A stretch of DNA of 64,000 bases, taken from Cytobacillus massiliigabonensis (GTDB lineage Bacteria; Bacillota; Bacilli; Bacillales; Cytobacillaceae). Below the pieces are notes generated by a model. The model ran no database searches and was not told the origin of the DNA. It was given only the letters and a program-made list of their open reading frames with translations. Made by a program: the position numbers and the translations under genes. Location of the stretch: contig NZ_LT904904.1 in assembly GCF_900199725.1 (NCBI RefSeq), positions 778,526-842,525 on the forward strand. The letters run 5' to 3'. Of the stretch, positions 51,753 to 61,021 are shown in pieces; position 1 is the first letter of the stretch; every line of letters begins with the position of its first letter.

Positions 51753-51786
51753 AACGTTCAGAAAGGGAGCTTTCTGAACGTTTTTC
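51752..51786 (+). terminator. Terminator of the FecCD operon
   Basis: AAACGTTCAGAAAG and CTTTCTGAACGTTT form a perfect 14-bp stem with a GGAG loop, followed by TTTC. The stem begins on the last base of the stop codon. Confidence 0.9.
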
Positions 51787-51824
51787 TTGTGCAATTTTGT
51801 CGAAAAATCGATATAATTGAAATT

Positions 51825-51896
51825 TCGCAGATATCATTACTGATTTCGTAGATAAAATGAATTTTTCGTAGATATAAACTCAAATGTCGCAGATAT
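51825..51896. repeat. Four phased TCGYAGATA repeats
   Basis: TCGCAGATAT (51825), TCGTAGATAA (51846), TCGTAGATAT (51866) and TCGCAGATAT (51887) start 21, 20 and 21 bp apart, two DNA turns each. They lie upstream of the NERD-domain gene. From memory, words like TTTCGCAGATATAAA recur between genes in Bacillus-like genomes. This may be a dispersed repeat or a protein-binding array. Confidence 0.8.
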
Positions 51897-51978
51897 CTTT
51901 ATTTTTCAGGAAAATGATAGAAGGAATTTTGCTTAGAATGGCGAATCTATTATTCGAAATTACAATAGGAGTGGTAAA

Positions 51979-52947
51979 ATGATCGTCAAGCCCCGCAAAA
52001 TTCCTCTTTCAATACGAAAACTTGAAGCACTGATACGCAGGCTTCCACCTTATCATCCAAAAATCCCCTTAATTTCTGAGGAACTTAATAAAAAAATGGC
52101 AGGTTATAAAGGTGAGAGCTCTCTCGACTTTTATTTGGGATTTCTTGACCCGAAACAATACTTTATTTTTCATGATCTGCGTTTAAAGGAAGACTCCCGT
52201 TTCTTTCAAATCGATATACTAATCGTAACTAAGAGCTATCTTTTAATCATAGAAGTAAAAAATATAGCTGGTACGATCCATTTTGATCCTTTATTCAATC
52301 AATTAATTAGAATAAAAGAAGGAAAGGAAATAGCTTTTCCAGATCCCCTGTTACAAGTAAAACGCCATGAGCTACAATTGAAAAAATGGCTCAGAAAAAA
52401 TGGATTAAGTGAAATGCCAATCCACTCTTTCGTTGTGATTAGCCATCCGCAAACAGTAATTCGCACAACTCCCGAAAACAGCCTGCTTAGCCAGAAAGTT
52501 ATGCACCGCGAAGCTCTCCCCTCAAGAATCATTCAGTTCGAAAATTCCCTTCATACATGTATTTCCGAAAAAGAATTGAAAAAGGCAATACGCATCATAA
52601 AAAAACAGCATACAGAATTAGATACCTCTATTATGGATAAATACAATATAAGAAAGGATGAACTAATAAAGGGAGTCTTATGCAAAAATTGTCTGCATCT
52701 CCCTATGGAAAGACAGCATGGCACATGGTTTTGTTTAGGCTGCCTGGAGAAATGCAGTCATGCACATAAAGCTGCATTAAACGATTATAGACTCTTGATT
52801 AGCAAGAACATAACGAATAGCCAGCTTAGAGACTTTTTAGAAATTAAATCAGCAGCGACTGCAACTAGAATTCTGCATTCAATGAATATTCCTTATTCGG
52901 GGATGAATAAGGGGAGAGTGTATCAGCTAGACTTTTTTGACGAATAA
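51979..52947 (+). CDS. NERD domain protein with zinc ribbon
   Basis: The 322-residue protein has a nuclease-related (NERD) domain at about 40-160, with GESSLDFYL, the acidic FQIDILIVTKSYLLIIEVKN block, and a conserved Lys. These are PD-(D/E)xK-like residues. A four-cysteine zinc ribbon follows near residues 231-255 (CKNC and CLGC), then a helical tail. Such proteins are common in Bacillus and probably act on nucleic acid, but no function is proven. The ribosome site is AGGAGTGG. It stands alone between two terminators. Confidence 0.85.
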   Translation: MIVKPRKIPLSIRKLEALIRRLPPYHPKIPLISEELNKKMAGYKGESSLDFYLGFLDPKQYFIFHDLRLKEDSRFFQIDILIVTKSYLLIIEVKNIAGTIHFDPLFNQLIRIKEGKEIAFPDPLLQVKRHELQLKKWLRKNGLSEMPIHSFVVISHPQTVIRTTPENSLLSQKVMHREALPSRIIQFENSLHTCISEKELKKAIRIIKKQHTELDTSIMDKYNIRKDELIKGVLCKNCLHLPMERQHGTWFCLGCLEKCSHAHKAALNDYRLLISKNITNSQLRDFLEIKSAATATRILHSMNIPYSGMNKGRVYQLDFFDE

Positions 52948-52998
52948 AAAAGCTGCACCCCAATTGTTAGTTTTATTTAACGATTGGGATGCAGTTTC
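52946..52998. terminator. Bidirectional terminator between NERD and MMPL genes
   Basis: The arms at 52953-52969 and 52978-52994 pair over 17 positions with one mismatch and one wobble. On the minus strand the stem is followed by TTTTTT; on the plus strand by TTTC. Confidence 0.82.
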
Positions 52999-53010
52999 AA
53001 CATAGTTTAA

Positions 53011-55125
53011 TTAATGCGCTGTCTCTTTCTTGCTATCCTTATCCTTCTCAAACAAAATAATTAACCCAGGCAATAAAACACCTCTAACTAAGAATGTATC
53101 TAGCAGAATCCCCACCGCAACAATGAAGCCGAAGACAAATAACAATTGAACAGGCTGTGTCATGAGAACAGCGAAGGTTGCAGCAAGGATAATTCCTGCT
53201 GAGGAAATCACTCCGCCTGTGTTGGCAACGGCAATTTCTACAGCTTCTTTGACAGAATGGTTTCTTCGTTCCTCTTGGAATCTTGAAATTAAAATAATAT
53301 TATAGTCAATTCCAAGTGCTATTAAGAAAACAAAAGCATAAAGCGGAACTCGGTTACTGATGGTGTCGATATCAAAGATTAAATTCGTTAAGAACATGCC
53401 TAAGCCCAAGGCAGCAAGGAAGGAAACAAGAATCGTTCCCATCATGTAAATCGGCATCTTAATTGATTTCGTTAAGACAATTAGCATGATAAAGATTAAA
53501 ATGGTTTCCAGCAGGACGATCAGAAGGACATCCTTATTATTAACAGACCGGTCATCTACTTTCGTGGCTGTTTCTCCTGAGAAATATAGTTCTCCGTTAA
53601 GATGGCTGTCTGCAACAATCTGATCTGCGTCTGCAATAATTGTTTCCAATGCATCGATTGTTTCAACTGAATATGGACTTTCTTTAAAGGTCAGGCTGTA
53701 ATTAATTGCCTTATTATCACCAGTTATCCCATTTATTCGAACATTGCTGACAAGCGGCTGATCCATAAGTGCATCTTTTAATGCTTCTTGCTGCTCAGCG
53801 ATTATTTCATCCTTTGCTTCGAATAATACGGTTGTCGGTGCTAAATCGCCCTTTTCAAACTTTTCCTCTAAAATTTCATACCCCATCCGTGATTGCATAT
53901 CCTCAGGGAATGACTTCATTGTATCGAATTCATATTTCAGGTTAAACATATTGCTTGCAGATAAAAGGAGAAAGGCTCCAATAACTACAACGGATAATCC
54001 AGGTTTTTTCACGACAAAACGCCCGATTTTACTCCAGATGGAATTCGTTTTAACTTTAGCATCCCCTACTTGCGGAATTTTTGGCCAGAAGGACTTTCTT
54101 CCGAACAGGGTAAACAATGCTGGAACAAGGGTAATAGACGCCAGCATGATAATCGCCATGGTTGTTGCAAAGGTCGGTGCAAAGTTGCGATAATCTCCCA
54201 ATCCTGCAAAGAATAATACAAGCATGGCAGCTAAAACAGTTCCCCCAGAGAAGAAGACAGGCATACCCGTTTCTCTCATCGCAGCTTTCATTGAACTGAA
54301 TTTATCATCATGCTCCTTTAGCTCTTCACGATAACGGGAAAAGACAAATAGCGAATAATCAATGACAGCAGCAAATAAAAGAATCGATGCAATGGATATC
54401 GTTTGATTACTAATATCTAATCCTGCTTTTCCCATTAAGCCAAGTGTCTGCATAACAATCTCATAAACAAAGACAGCTGCAAGAAGCGGGATTAGCGCTA
54501 ACAATGGCGAACGGTAGATGACAATTAGAAGGATGAGAATCAATCCTACTGTTGATAAGATCAGGACAACATCTGCTCTGGAAAATAAATCTAGCGAATC
54601 TGTGGCAATTCCTGCTGGTCCTGTCACATATAACGTTAAATTAGATGATTCCTTAACAATCTCCTGAATAGGTTCTAATGAAGCTTTTAGTTCTTTTGTC
54701 TCTAAGGAAGAGTCAAAGGTTAATGGAATAAGAGCCGTTGTCTTATCTTCTGAAAAAAATCCAGCTGCAGCCTGAGGAGGCAAAGCGGATAAAGGAATCA
54801 CTTGCTCGACGCCTTCAATATGTTCACTCTCTATTTTATCTAAGAGCTCAGCCAGCTCTGGAAGTTTCACTTCTCCTTCATTAGACTGAAAGACAAGAAT
54901 AGCTGGAGTGCCATCATTGTCTTTAAAGTACTCATCTACCTTGGTTTGTGCAATAACAGATTGAGCATCTTCTGGCAGGGAAGCAACCCTTGAAACTTCA
55001 TAATCCTTTACGCTTGGGGCGAAAACGGCAAGCAAAATTGTGGCTGCTAACCAAATAGATAAAGTGATCCACATTCCTTTTTTCGTTGTGACACGGTCAG
55101 TAATGGACTGTAAAATTGCTTTCAT
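53011..55125 (-). CDS. MMPL/RND family membrane exporter
   Basis: The 704-residue protein has twelve helices in two similar halves, each with a large extracytoplasmic loop after the first helix, as in the MMPL branch of RND transporters (B. subtilis YdfJ and YdgH types). Repeat features include ADVVLILSTVGLILILLIVIYRSP and IDYSLFVFSRYREE in half one, and IDYNIILISRFQEE in half two. They export lipids or drugs using the proton gradient. Two operator palindromes and a promoter lie upstream; the regulator is the preceding TetR gene. Confidence 0.92.
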   Translation of the reverse strand: MKAILQSITDRVTTKKGMWITLSIWLAATILLAVFAPSVKDYEVSRVASLPEDAQSVIAQTKVDEYFKDNDGTPAILVFQSNEGEVKLPELAELLDKIESEHIEGVEQVIPLSALPPQAAAGFFSEDKTTALIPLTFDSSLETKELKASLEPIQEIVKESSNLTLYVTGPAGIATDSLDLFSRADVVLILSTVGLILILLIVIYRSPLLALIPLLAAVFVYEIVMQTLGLMGKAGLDISNQTISIASILLFAAVIDYSLFVFSRYREELKEHDDKFSSMKAAMRETGMPVFFSGGTVLAAMLVLFFAGLGDYRNFAPTFATTMAIIMLASITLVPALFTLFGRKSFWPKIPQVGDAKVKTNSIWSKIGRFVVKKPGLSVVVIGAFLLLSASNMFNLKYEFDTMKSFPEDMQSRMGYEILEEKFEKGDLAPTTVLFEAKDEIIAEQQEALKDALMDQPLVSNVRINGITGDNKAINYSLTFKESPYSVETIDALETIIADADQIVADSHLNGELYFSGETATKVDDRSVNNKDVLLIVLLETILIFIMLIVLTKSIKMPIYMMGTILVSFLAALGLGMFLTNLIFDIDTISNRVPLYAFVFLIALGIDYNIILISRFQEERRNHSVKEAVEIAVANTGGVISSAGIILAATFAVLMTQPVQLLFVFGFIVAVGILLDTFLVRGVLLPGLIILFEKDKDSKKETAH

Positions 55126-55159
55126 ATGTTTACTCCTTTCATATGTCTATATAAAAAGG

Positions 55160-55173
55160 TGACAGTTGTGTCA
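55160..55173. promoter_or_regulatory. TetR-type operator, site A
   Basis: TGACAGTTGTGTCA, an imperfect palindrome, lies 35 bp before the MMPL start codon. A related partial site (GTCACGATTGTCAC) lies at 55192-55205. Confidence 0.65.
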
Positions 55174-55209
55174 CTTTGGTGAAAATAAAAAGTCACGATT
55201 GTCACTGTC

Positions 55210-55239
55210 ATTATCTTTTAAAAGTGACACAAGTGTCAA
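55210..55239 (-). promoter_or_regulatory. Promoter and TetR-type operator, site B, of the MMPL gene
   Basis: On the minus strand TTGACA (plus 55234-55239) and GATAAT (plus 55210-55215) are 18 bp apart. The perfect palindrome TGACAC-AA-GTGTCA (55225-55238) covers the -35. This is a direct repression design and would let the exporter be made apart from the regulator. Confidence 0.7.
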
Positions 55240-55815
55240 TTAATTATTTGTGAACATTCCGTGACTGATAATTTCTTTAATAGATGCAACCCATTCAGCA
55301 TGTGGAATCCCGAAATGATTCGGAATGGCAATGGTTTGAAAAATAAAACCGAGAATTAACCCATCAGCAATATGTGCTTTTAAATTCTTCTCTTTTTTAC
55401 CTAGCTTAATAAAACTCTGCAAGTGTTTATACATATCCAAATGGAGTTTATCTAAATGCTCTTTATTTTCTCTAACCTTATTATTCACATTTACAGGAAT
55501 TTGCACTGCAATTTTTATCAGCTGCTGAACCTCTGGCATGTCAAAAATAAGGTTCATAAGAAAATCAAACTGTGCTTCAAATCCTTGACAGTGCTCAATT
55601 TTTTGTAAATCAGCTAAAAATTGGTTCAATTCAGCAATCATATAGTCAGTAATTAACTCTTCTTTATTTTCGTAGTACTTATATAATGCCCCTCTAGAAA
55701 CATTTAATTGATCTGCCAGCAAACTAAAGGTAAATCCTTCATAGCCATGTTTAAGAAGAAGCGCTTTTGCTGATGAAAATAACTCATCCATTGAAAATTT
55801 CCGCTCACGTGCCAC
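55240..55815 (-). CDS. TetR family regulator of the MMPL exporter
   Basis: The 191-residue protein has a TetR DNA-binding domain (AKALLLKHGYEGFTFSLLADQLNVSRGALYKYYENKEEL) and an all-helical ligand domain. It starts with GTG 55815 after GGAGGTGA. Its stop is one base from operator B, and the MMPL gene follows on the same strand. It most likely represses that gene until a lipid or drug-like ligand binds. Confidence 0.9.
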   Translation of the reverse strand: MARERKFSMDELFSSAKALLLKHGYEGFTFSLLADQLNVSRGALYKYYENKEELITDYMIAELNQFLADLQKIEHCQGFEAQFDFLMNLIFDMPEVQQLIKIAVQIPVNVNNKVRENKEHLDKLHLDMYKHLQSFIKLGKKEKNLKAHIADGLILGFIFQTIAIPNHFGIPHAEWVASIKEIISHGMFTNN

Positions 55816-56041
55816 TTGCTCACCTCCATACTCATTTTATTGAAATATTGTAGATACACAATCGTATTGTATCTTGTTTCCAATAAATTTTGCAAAGTTA
55901 GAAAAGATTCAACAGGAAGCATATAAATATGGATGACTAAATTTACCATAAATTCAAAATAATATTGACTAAGCATAGTGCTTCATAAGATAATAATACT
56001 CATGAGTAATATAAAACATTTACAGCATGGAGATGTCATTA

Positions 56042-56656
56042 ATGGGTCAAAGAGGGAGAAAAAAGGGATCAAATGGAGAACAGAGCAGAGCACTTCTGCT
56101 AAGTATCGCTGCAAATGAGTTTGCAGAGTATGGCTACCATGATACAATGATTAGTTCTATTGTAAAAAGAGCTGGTTTGACTCAGCCAACCTTCTATTTA
56201 TATTTTCAAAATAAAGAAGCGATTTTTCGAGAATTAGTCGAATTGTTTAGAGAGAACTTGCTTAGCCTTACAAGGAAAAGCCGTCTGGACCCTGGAATCG
56301 AATTAGCCTCTTTATCTGAACGGATTGCATACGGTTTAGCAGGAATTTTTTCATTCTTCAAGGAAAATCCTGATTTAACGAAAATCGGATTCTATGAATC
56401 TGACATTGCCGAAGAGATGAAAAGGGAACTTGCCATACAGATTGAAGAAAATCTTACATCAGAAGTACAAAATGGCTACTTTAGTCCGGAAATTGATATG
56501 TGCATTTTTGCAGAAAGTCTTGTTGGAATCATTGAACGTTTGACTGTTACTAAATTATTACCCGGTTTAAAGGAACCGAATAGACTTGCTGAAGAGATTG
56601 TTGATATATTCTTGAATGGAATTATAAACAAGAATAGCTTAGGAAAACGATCATAG
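56042..56656 (+). CDS. TetR family regulator
   Basis: The 204-residue TetR protein begins MGQRGRKKGSNGEQSR and has the HTH ANEFAEYGYHDTMISSIVKRAGLTQPTFYLYFQNKEAIF. Its ligand domain carries no known signature. The ATG at 56042 follows GGAG; upstream in-frame ATGs at 56027 and 56033 overlap that site. It is divergent from the TetR-MMPL pair and precedes a SinI-like gene by 14 bp, so these two are probably co-transcribed. Confidence 0.88.
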   Translation: MGQRGRKKGSNGEQSRALLLSIAANEFAEYGYHDTMISSIVKRAGLTQPTFYLYFQNKEAIFRELVELFRENLLSLTRKSRLDPGIELASLSERIAYGLAGIFSFFKENPDLTKIGFYESDIAEEMKRELAIQIEENLTSEVQNGYFSPEIDMCIFAESLVGIIERLTVTKLLPGLKEPNRLAEEIVDIFLNGIINKNSLGKRS

Positions 56657-56670
56657 GGGTTGAGAGTTAG

Positions 56671-56817
56671 ATGGATTCGATGAAGAACGTGCAGCATAAA
56701 GAGCTAGACAAAGAATGGATTGCTCTTATTCTTCAGGCGAAACAGCTGGGTCTTACTGCGAAGGAAGTACGGGCATTTATTACTCAAGGAACAGAATCAA
56801 AGTTTATGAAGAAATAG
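56671..56817 (+). CDS. sinI: SinI-like anti-repressor
   Basis: This short frame encodes 48 residues: MDSMKNVQHKELDKEWIALI, then LQAKQLGLTAKEVRAFITQG and a short tail. It matches the SinI helical-hairpin domain (ELDxEWxxLxxxAKxxxxxxxEVRxFL). In B. subtilis SinI binds SinR and frees biofilm genes. No SinR-type protein is next to it, so its partner must be elsewhere or another SinR-domain protein. A second start is possible at ATG 56680. It lies just before a PilZ gene, in a region rich in c-di-GMP genes. Confidence 0.8.
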   Translation: MDSMKNVQHKELDKEWIALILQAKQLGLTAKEVRAFITQGTESKFMKK

Positions 56818-56886
56818 AACACAATTTACCCATTTTTTTGTAAAATGATAGATGTTCTATGACAAAGTATAAAGGGCGGTAAATGT

Positions 56887-57270
56887 ATGAGATTCAAAAG
56901 AGATGAAGGCTTTCGTTTTTCATTTGGCACACCACTACCTGTTTTCTTTACGATCGATGAAATGAACGGAATGGTTGGAACGTCAGAAGGGGAGGCAAAG
57001 CTGATTGATTTAAGTCCAAATGGGATGAAATTAAACATTCCGTTTGATATCCTGATGTCAAATCGAGAGGATGTAAAGATTACTGTCAGATTCAAATTAT
57101 CTCAATTAGAACACTGCATTAAAGGGAAAGTCATGTGGAAGAAAAACGCAATCAATAGCTTCTTCTATGGCATTCATTTTTTAATGGATGAACTTGAGAG
57201 AGAAGAAATGATTAGAGATCTAAAGGAATTTGCAAAACGGCAATATAGTAAAAACAATTCTCCTTATTAA
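56887..57270 (+). CDS. PilZ domain protein
   Basis: The 127-residue protein begins MRFKRDEGFRFSFG, giving an Arg-rich RxxxxR motif, and contains DLSPNGMKL, the second PilZ motif (D/NxSxxG). PilZ domains bind cyclic di-GMP. It has no other domain, so it would act by partner binding, as with motility or exopolysaccharide regulators. The Arg motif spacing (R5 to R10) is slightly longer than the usual RxxxR. Neighbours include a SinI-like protein and an EAL enzyme. Confidence 0.85.
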   Translation: MRFKRDEGFRFSFGTPLPVFFTIDEMNGMVGTSEGEAKLIDLSPNGMKLNIPFDILMSNREDVKITVRFKLSQLEHCIKGKVMWKKNAINSFFYGIHFLMDELEREEMIRDLKEFAKRQYSKNNSPY

Positions 57271-57276
57271 ATATAT

Positions 57277-57326
57277 AACAGCAAATCCTCCTATCTCTAA
57301 AGTTACAGGGGGATTTGCTGTTTCAG
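57277..57326 (+). terminator. Terminator of the PilZ gene
   Basis: AACAGCAAATCC (57277-57288) and GGATTTGCTGTT (57311-57322) form a 12-bp stem with extra CCTCC-GGGGG pairing inside, followed by TTC. The rest of 57327-57550 shows no gene or clear signal. Confidence 0.7.
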
Positions 57327-57550
57327 TCCTTCACAGACGACCTCTATATTCAATTCATTCTCCGAAGATGCAATAGCCTGATCATTCGAACCGTTTTTAC
57401 TGAAAAGACTATATCAGTACTTAGATATTATTTGCTTTGATTCTTTATATGCCAGGGAATTTCTAGTGTGTTTTTTGGTAATAAAACACCAATTGTCTAA
57501 CTAAAAGGAATCCTATATGATGAATGCGGTGAAATATAAGGGGTGGTTTA

Positions 57551-60500
57551 GTGACATACATAGGACTTTATAATGAAGAACTTGTCCTTTTATCAATATT
57601 CATTGCAATTATTTCTTCATATGCTTCATTTAATATCTTCTCCAGAATCCCCTTATCAAAGGGGAATAATCAGGTATTTTGGTTATTGACGGGTTCTTAT
57701 ATACTGGGTTTGGGAATATGGACAACCCACTTTATTGGGATGCTTAGCTATGACATGCATGCGCCAGTTACTTACCATTTAAAGCTGAATGCATTCACAT
57801 TGCTTTTAGGAATGGCTGTTTCTCTCATTTGTTTTTATATTGCTATACATTCAGAAAGGAAATTTTCTTCTCTTTTCATTAGTACATTAATCCTTGGAAT
57901 TGGAATCATTGTTATACACTATATCGGCATGAAATCCATGCATACGAATGTAGATATAAGCTATAAGTCTTTATTTATTATTTTATCCATGCTTATCGCT
58001 TTAGTAGCATCAGGGGCTGCCTTATTTTTATTCTTTCATAAAAAAATGAACAATCATAAGGTGTTAAAGCTTTCAGCTAGTTCTTTTATATTAGGAAGCG
58101 GGATAGTAGGTACTCATTACACGGCGATGCAGGCTATCACGCTAAACGGGACCTCATTATCATATAAAGACGAGAATATGACACATTTTGATCAAGCACC
58201 CTATCAAATTTCAACAGAAGCTTTAGGCTATGGGCTAGCTATTGCTGTCATCGTAATTATCATTGCGGTCATTTCTTTAGCTTTTCTGGATAAAAATAAA
58301 GCGGAAAGACTGCATAAGCTTTCAAATGCTCACTATAAATCACTTGTTGAACACAATCCGAATTTGGTGTTTAGTGTGGATGTAAATGGTGTTATTACGA
58401 ATGTAAATGCAAAAGGGATAGAGATGCTTGAGGAAAGCAAAGAGCAAATTTTATTTAGAAATCTATTTTCCTATTTTAATGATAATGATAGAGAGAAGGT
58501 AGAGCATAAATTTTATCAACTGCAGGATAAGAATCAAAACGATTTTGAAGCACTGATCAAAAATGGAAAAGGCAAATGGATTCCAATTGCTATAACCTTT
58601 GTTCCGATTATTGTAGATAAAAAACTCATCGGAATATTTGTGGTGGCAAGGGATAATACAGAATTAATTGAATACAAGGAACAGATGAAGAAGGCTCAAA
58701 GGGAATTAGTTGACACGATAAAGAAACAGCAAGGATTGACTTTTAAATTTGTTAAACTTGAAAATCGTTTTATTCATACATTATGTGATGGGGAATTGCT
58801 TTATAGAGTAGGGTTAACTCCAGAGAAGGTGATTGGAAAGGAACTGCATCATTTTCTTTCGGTAAAAGAGGCTGAAAAAAGTCTGCAGGCATATAAGAAA
58901 GCTTGGGATGGGGAAATTACTAAGTTTGAGACAAAAACAAATGGGATTGACTATTATATTTATTTAAGTCCTGTATTTCGAGATGGTGAAGTAATCGAAG
59001 TGATTGGTTCTGGAATGGATATAACAGAGCGAAAAAGGGCAGAGCAAATTCAGCGAGACAATGAAAAATGGTATCGAAATATACTAAATATGATGAGTGA
59101 GGCAGTGGTCGTCTATGGGGCAGACGATCGGCATATTGGTTTAAATGATAGTGTTTATCAAATATTTAATATGCAAAAAGAGGAATTACAAAAACAAACG
59201 ATTTACGAGCATACTCTTTCCCTCGTCAAGGAGGATGGCTCTCCTTTAGCTAATGAAGAGATTCCAATTCGTATGACACTTGAAACAGGCAAAACAATTG
59301 CAGGAGAAATTATTGGGATCAAAAAAGAGAATCGAATAAACTGGTATTCCATCAATACAAAACTTATTAACCCAGCAGATGGAAAGGATATTCCGAGGGT
59401 TCTGATGACGATGTCAGATATCTCTGCACTAAAAAAACAGCAAATTAAATTAAGAGAGTCTCAGGCTTTACGAAAGACTCTTATCGATAGTTTGCCGATA
59501 GGTGTTTTAGTGGTTGATAATGATTGGAATATAGCAGCTCTGAACCGGCCGTTATGCCAAATATTTAAGATTGAGGAGCCAATACAGAATATTATTGGTA
59601 ATAGCCAATCATCTTTCTATCAATATATCCTTTCAAAAGTGAAGCATAATGAGGAGAATATTGATGATATGTTATCTAATGGGCTACCGGTTATTGATGA
59701 AATTGAAGTGAACGATAACCGAATGATTAAAAGAAGTTATTTTCCTTTTATCATGGATGAAGAAATTAAGGGGCATTTATGGACATTTGAAGATATTACG
59801 GAACGGAAATTAATGGAACAAGGATTAATTAAGGCAAAGGAGGAAGCAATTAAGGCTAATTTAGCAAAATCTGAATTTCTTTCAAAAATGAGTCATGAGC
59901 TACGCACACCATTAAATGGTATATTAGGGTTTTCCAAATTATTGGAAATAGACGAACTGCTGGGTGAACAGCAGCAAAAGTTTGTTAAGGAAATTTTAAA
60001 GGGCGGAAGACATCTATTAGATTTAATTAATGAAATATTAGACCTTTCAAGAATCGAAGCAGGAAAATTTAAAATTACAAATGAAACAGTCAATTTAACT
60101 GTGCTGATTGATGATTGTCTAAATTTATTAGTACCAGCAGCCAATAAAAAAGGCATTAAAATCAGGAAAATTCATGATTGTGATGGCAGATATGTGTTTA
60201 TAGATGAAGTTCGCTTTAGACAGATCCTATTAAACTTATTAGAAAATGCAATAAAATATAATAATGAAAATGGGAGAATTACAATATCATGTGAATATAA
60301 TGAAGGACTTCTAATTATTCACGTAATCGATAATGGGATTGGCATTCCGAAAGAGGAGCAGCAGCGAATCTTTGAGCCTTTTTACCGCTTAGACCATAAT
60401 TATACAATTGAAGGAGCGGGTATCGGTCTTGCGCTTGTTAAACAGCTTGTTGATTTAATGGGTGGAAAAATGGGTGTTCATAGTCAAGTGGGCGAAGGCA

Positions 60501-60958
60501 GTGATTTTTGGTTTAGCCTCCCAATTGAAAAAACAGGCATGATTGAATTAAAGATTGGCTCTGATTTTCAATACAAATCCCTAAAAAAAGATGAAAACTA
60601 TCAAATTCTATATATTGAAGATAATTCCTCTAATCGGGAGCTTGTATCTGAAATTCTATTGAACGAACAAGGAATTACTTTATTCACAGCTGAAACGGGC
60701 AAAAAGGGACTGGAATTTGCTTATAAAAATGAGTTAGATTTAATCCTATTGGACATTCATCTCCCTGATATGAATGGACTTGATGTGTTGGACAAGCTAA
60801 TGGCAAATCCTAATACAAATCACATTCCAGTTATAGCTTTAAGTTCAAATGCGATGCTAAATGATATTCGTAAAGCAATGGATAAAGGAGCTAAGGAGTA
60901 TATAACAAAGCCTATTCAAGTGTCTACATTTCTTGAGACGATTTCAAAATATTTATAA
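57551..60958 (+). CDS. MHYT-PAS hybrid sensor histidine kinase
   Basis: The 1135-residue protein has a seven-helix MHYT sensor (1-250) with three motif copies: H60FIGM, H123YIGM and H189YTAM, thought to bind copper and sense diatomic gases or redox state. Four PAS-like domains follow (about 260-380, 395-500, 510-635, 640-760), then HisKA with His782 (MSHELRTPLNGILGFSKLL), an ATPase domain (NLLENAIKYN, DNGIGIP, GAGIGLALVKQL) and a C-terminal receiver with Asp1068 (LLDIHLPDMNG). Output therefore passes to a separate phosphotransfer protein, not seen here. GTG 57551 follows AAGGGGTGG. Confidence 0.92.
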   Translation: MTYIGLYNEELVLLSIFIAIISSYASFNIFSRIPLSKGNNQVFWLLTGSYILGLGIWTTHFIGMLSYDMHAPVTYHLKLNAFTLLLGMAVSLICFYIAIHSERKFSSLFISTLILGIGIIVIHYIGMKSMHTNVDISYKSLFIILSMLIALVASGAALFLFFHKKMNNHKVLKLSASSFILGSGIVGTHYTAMQAITLNGTSLSYKDENMTHFDQAPYQISTEALGYGLAIAVIVIIIAVISLAFLDKNKAERLHKLSNAHYKSLVEHNPNLVFSVDVNGVITNVNAKGIEMLEESKEQILFRNLFSYFNDNDREKVEHKFYQLQDKNQNDFEALIKNGKGKWIPIAITFVPIIVDKKLIGIFVVARDNTELIEYKEQMKKAQRELVDTIKKQQGLTFKFVKLENRFIHTLCDGELLYRVGLTPEKVIGKELHHFLSVKEAEKSLQAYKKAWDGEITKFETKTNGIDYYIYLSPVFRDGEVIEVIGSGMDITERKRAEQIQRDNEKWYRNILNMMSEAVVVYGADDRHIGLNDSVYQIFNMQKEELQKQTIYEHTLSLVKEDGSPLANEEIPIRMTLETGKTIAGEIIGIKKENRINWYSINTKLINPADGKDIPRVLMTMSDISALKKQQIKLRESQALRKTLIDSLPIGVLVVDNDWNIAALNRPLCQIFKIEEPIQNIIGNSQSSFYQYILSKVKHNEENIDDMLSNGLPVIDEIEVNDNRMIKRSYFPFIMDEEIKGHLWTFEDITERKLMEQGLIKAKEEAIKANLAKSEFLSKMSHELRTPLNGILGFSKLLEIDELLGEQQQKFVKEILKGGRHLLDLINEILDLSRIEAGKFKITNETVNLTVLIDDCLNLLVPAANKKGIKIRKIHDCDGRYVFIDEVRFRQILLNLLENAIKYNNENGRITISCEYNEGLLIIHVIDNGIGIPKEEQQRIFEPFYRLDHNYTIEGAGIGLALVKQLVDLMGGKMGVHSQVGEGSDFWFSLPIEKTGMIELKIGSDFQYKSLKKDENYQILYIEDNSSNRELVSEILLNEQGITLFTAETGKKGLEFAYKNELDLILLDIHLPDMNGLDVLDKLMANPNTNHIPVIALSSNAMLNDIRKAMDKGAKEYITKPIQVSTFLETISKYL

Positions 60959-60974
60959 GTGGACAAATAATATA

Positions 60975-61020
60975 AAAACGCTAGGTGCACATAAATACTA
61001 ATGTGTACCTAGCGTTTTAA
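60975..61020. terminator. Bidirectional terminator between hybrid kinase and Myb-like genes
   Basis: AAAACGCTAGGTGCACAT and ATGTGTACCTAGCGTTTT pair with one wobble. T-runs follow on both strands. Confidence 0.88.
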
Positions 61021-61021
61021 T

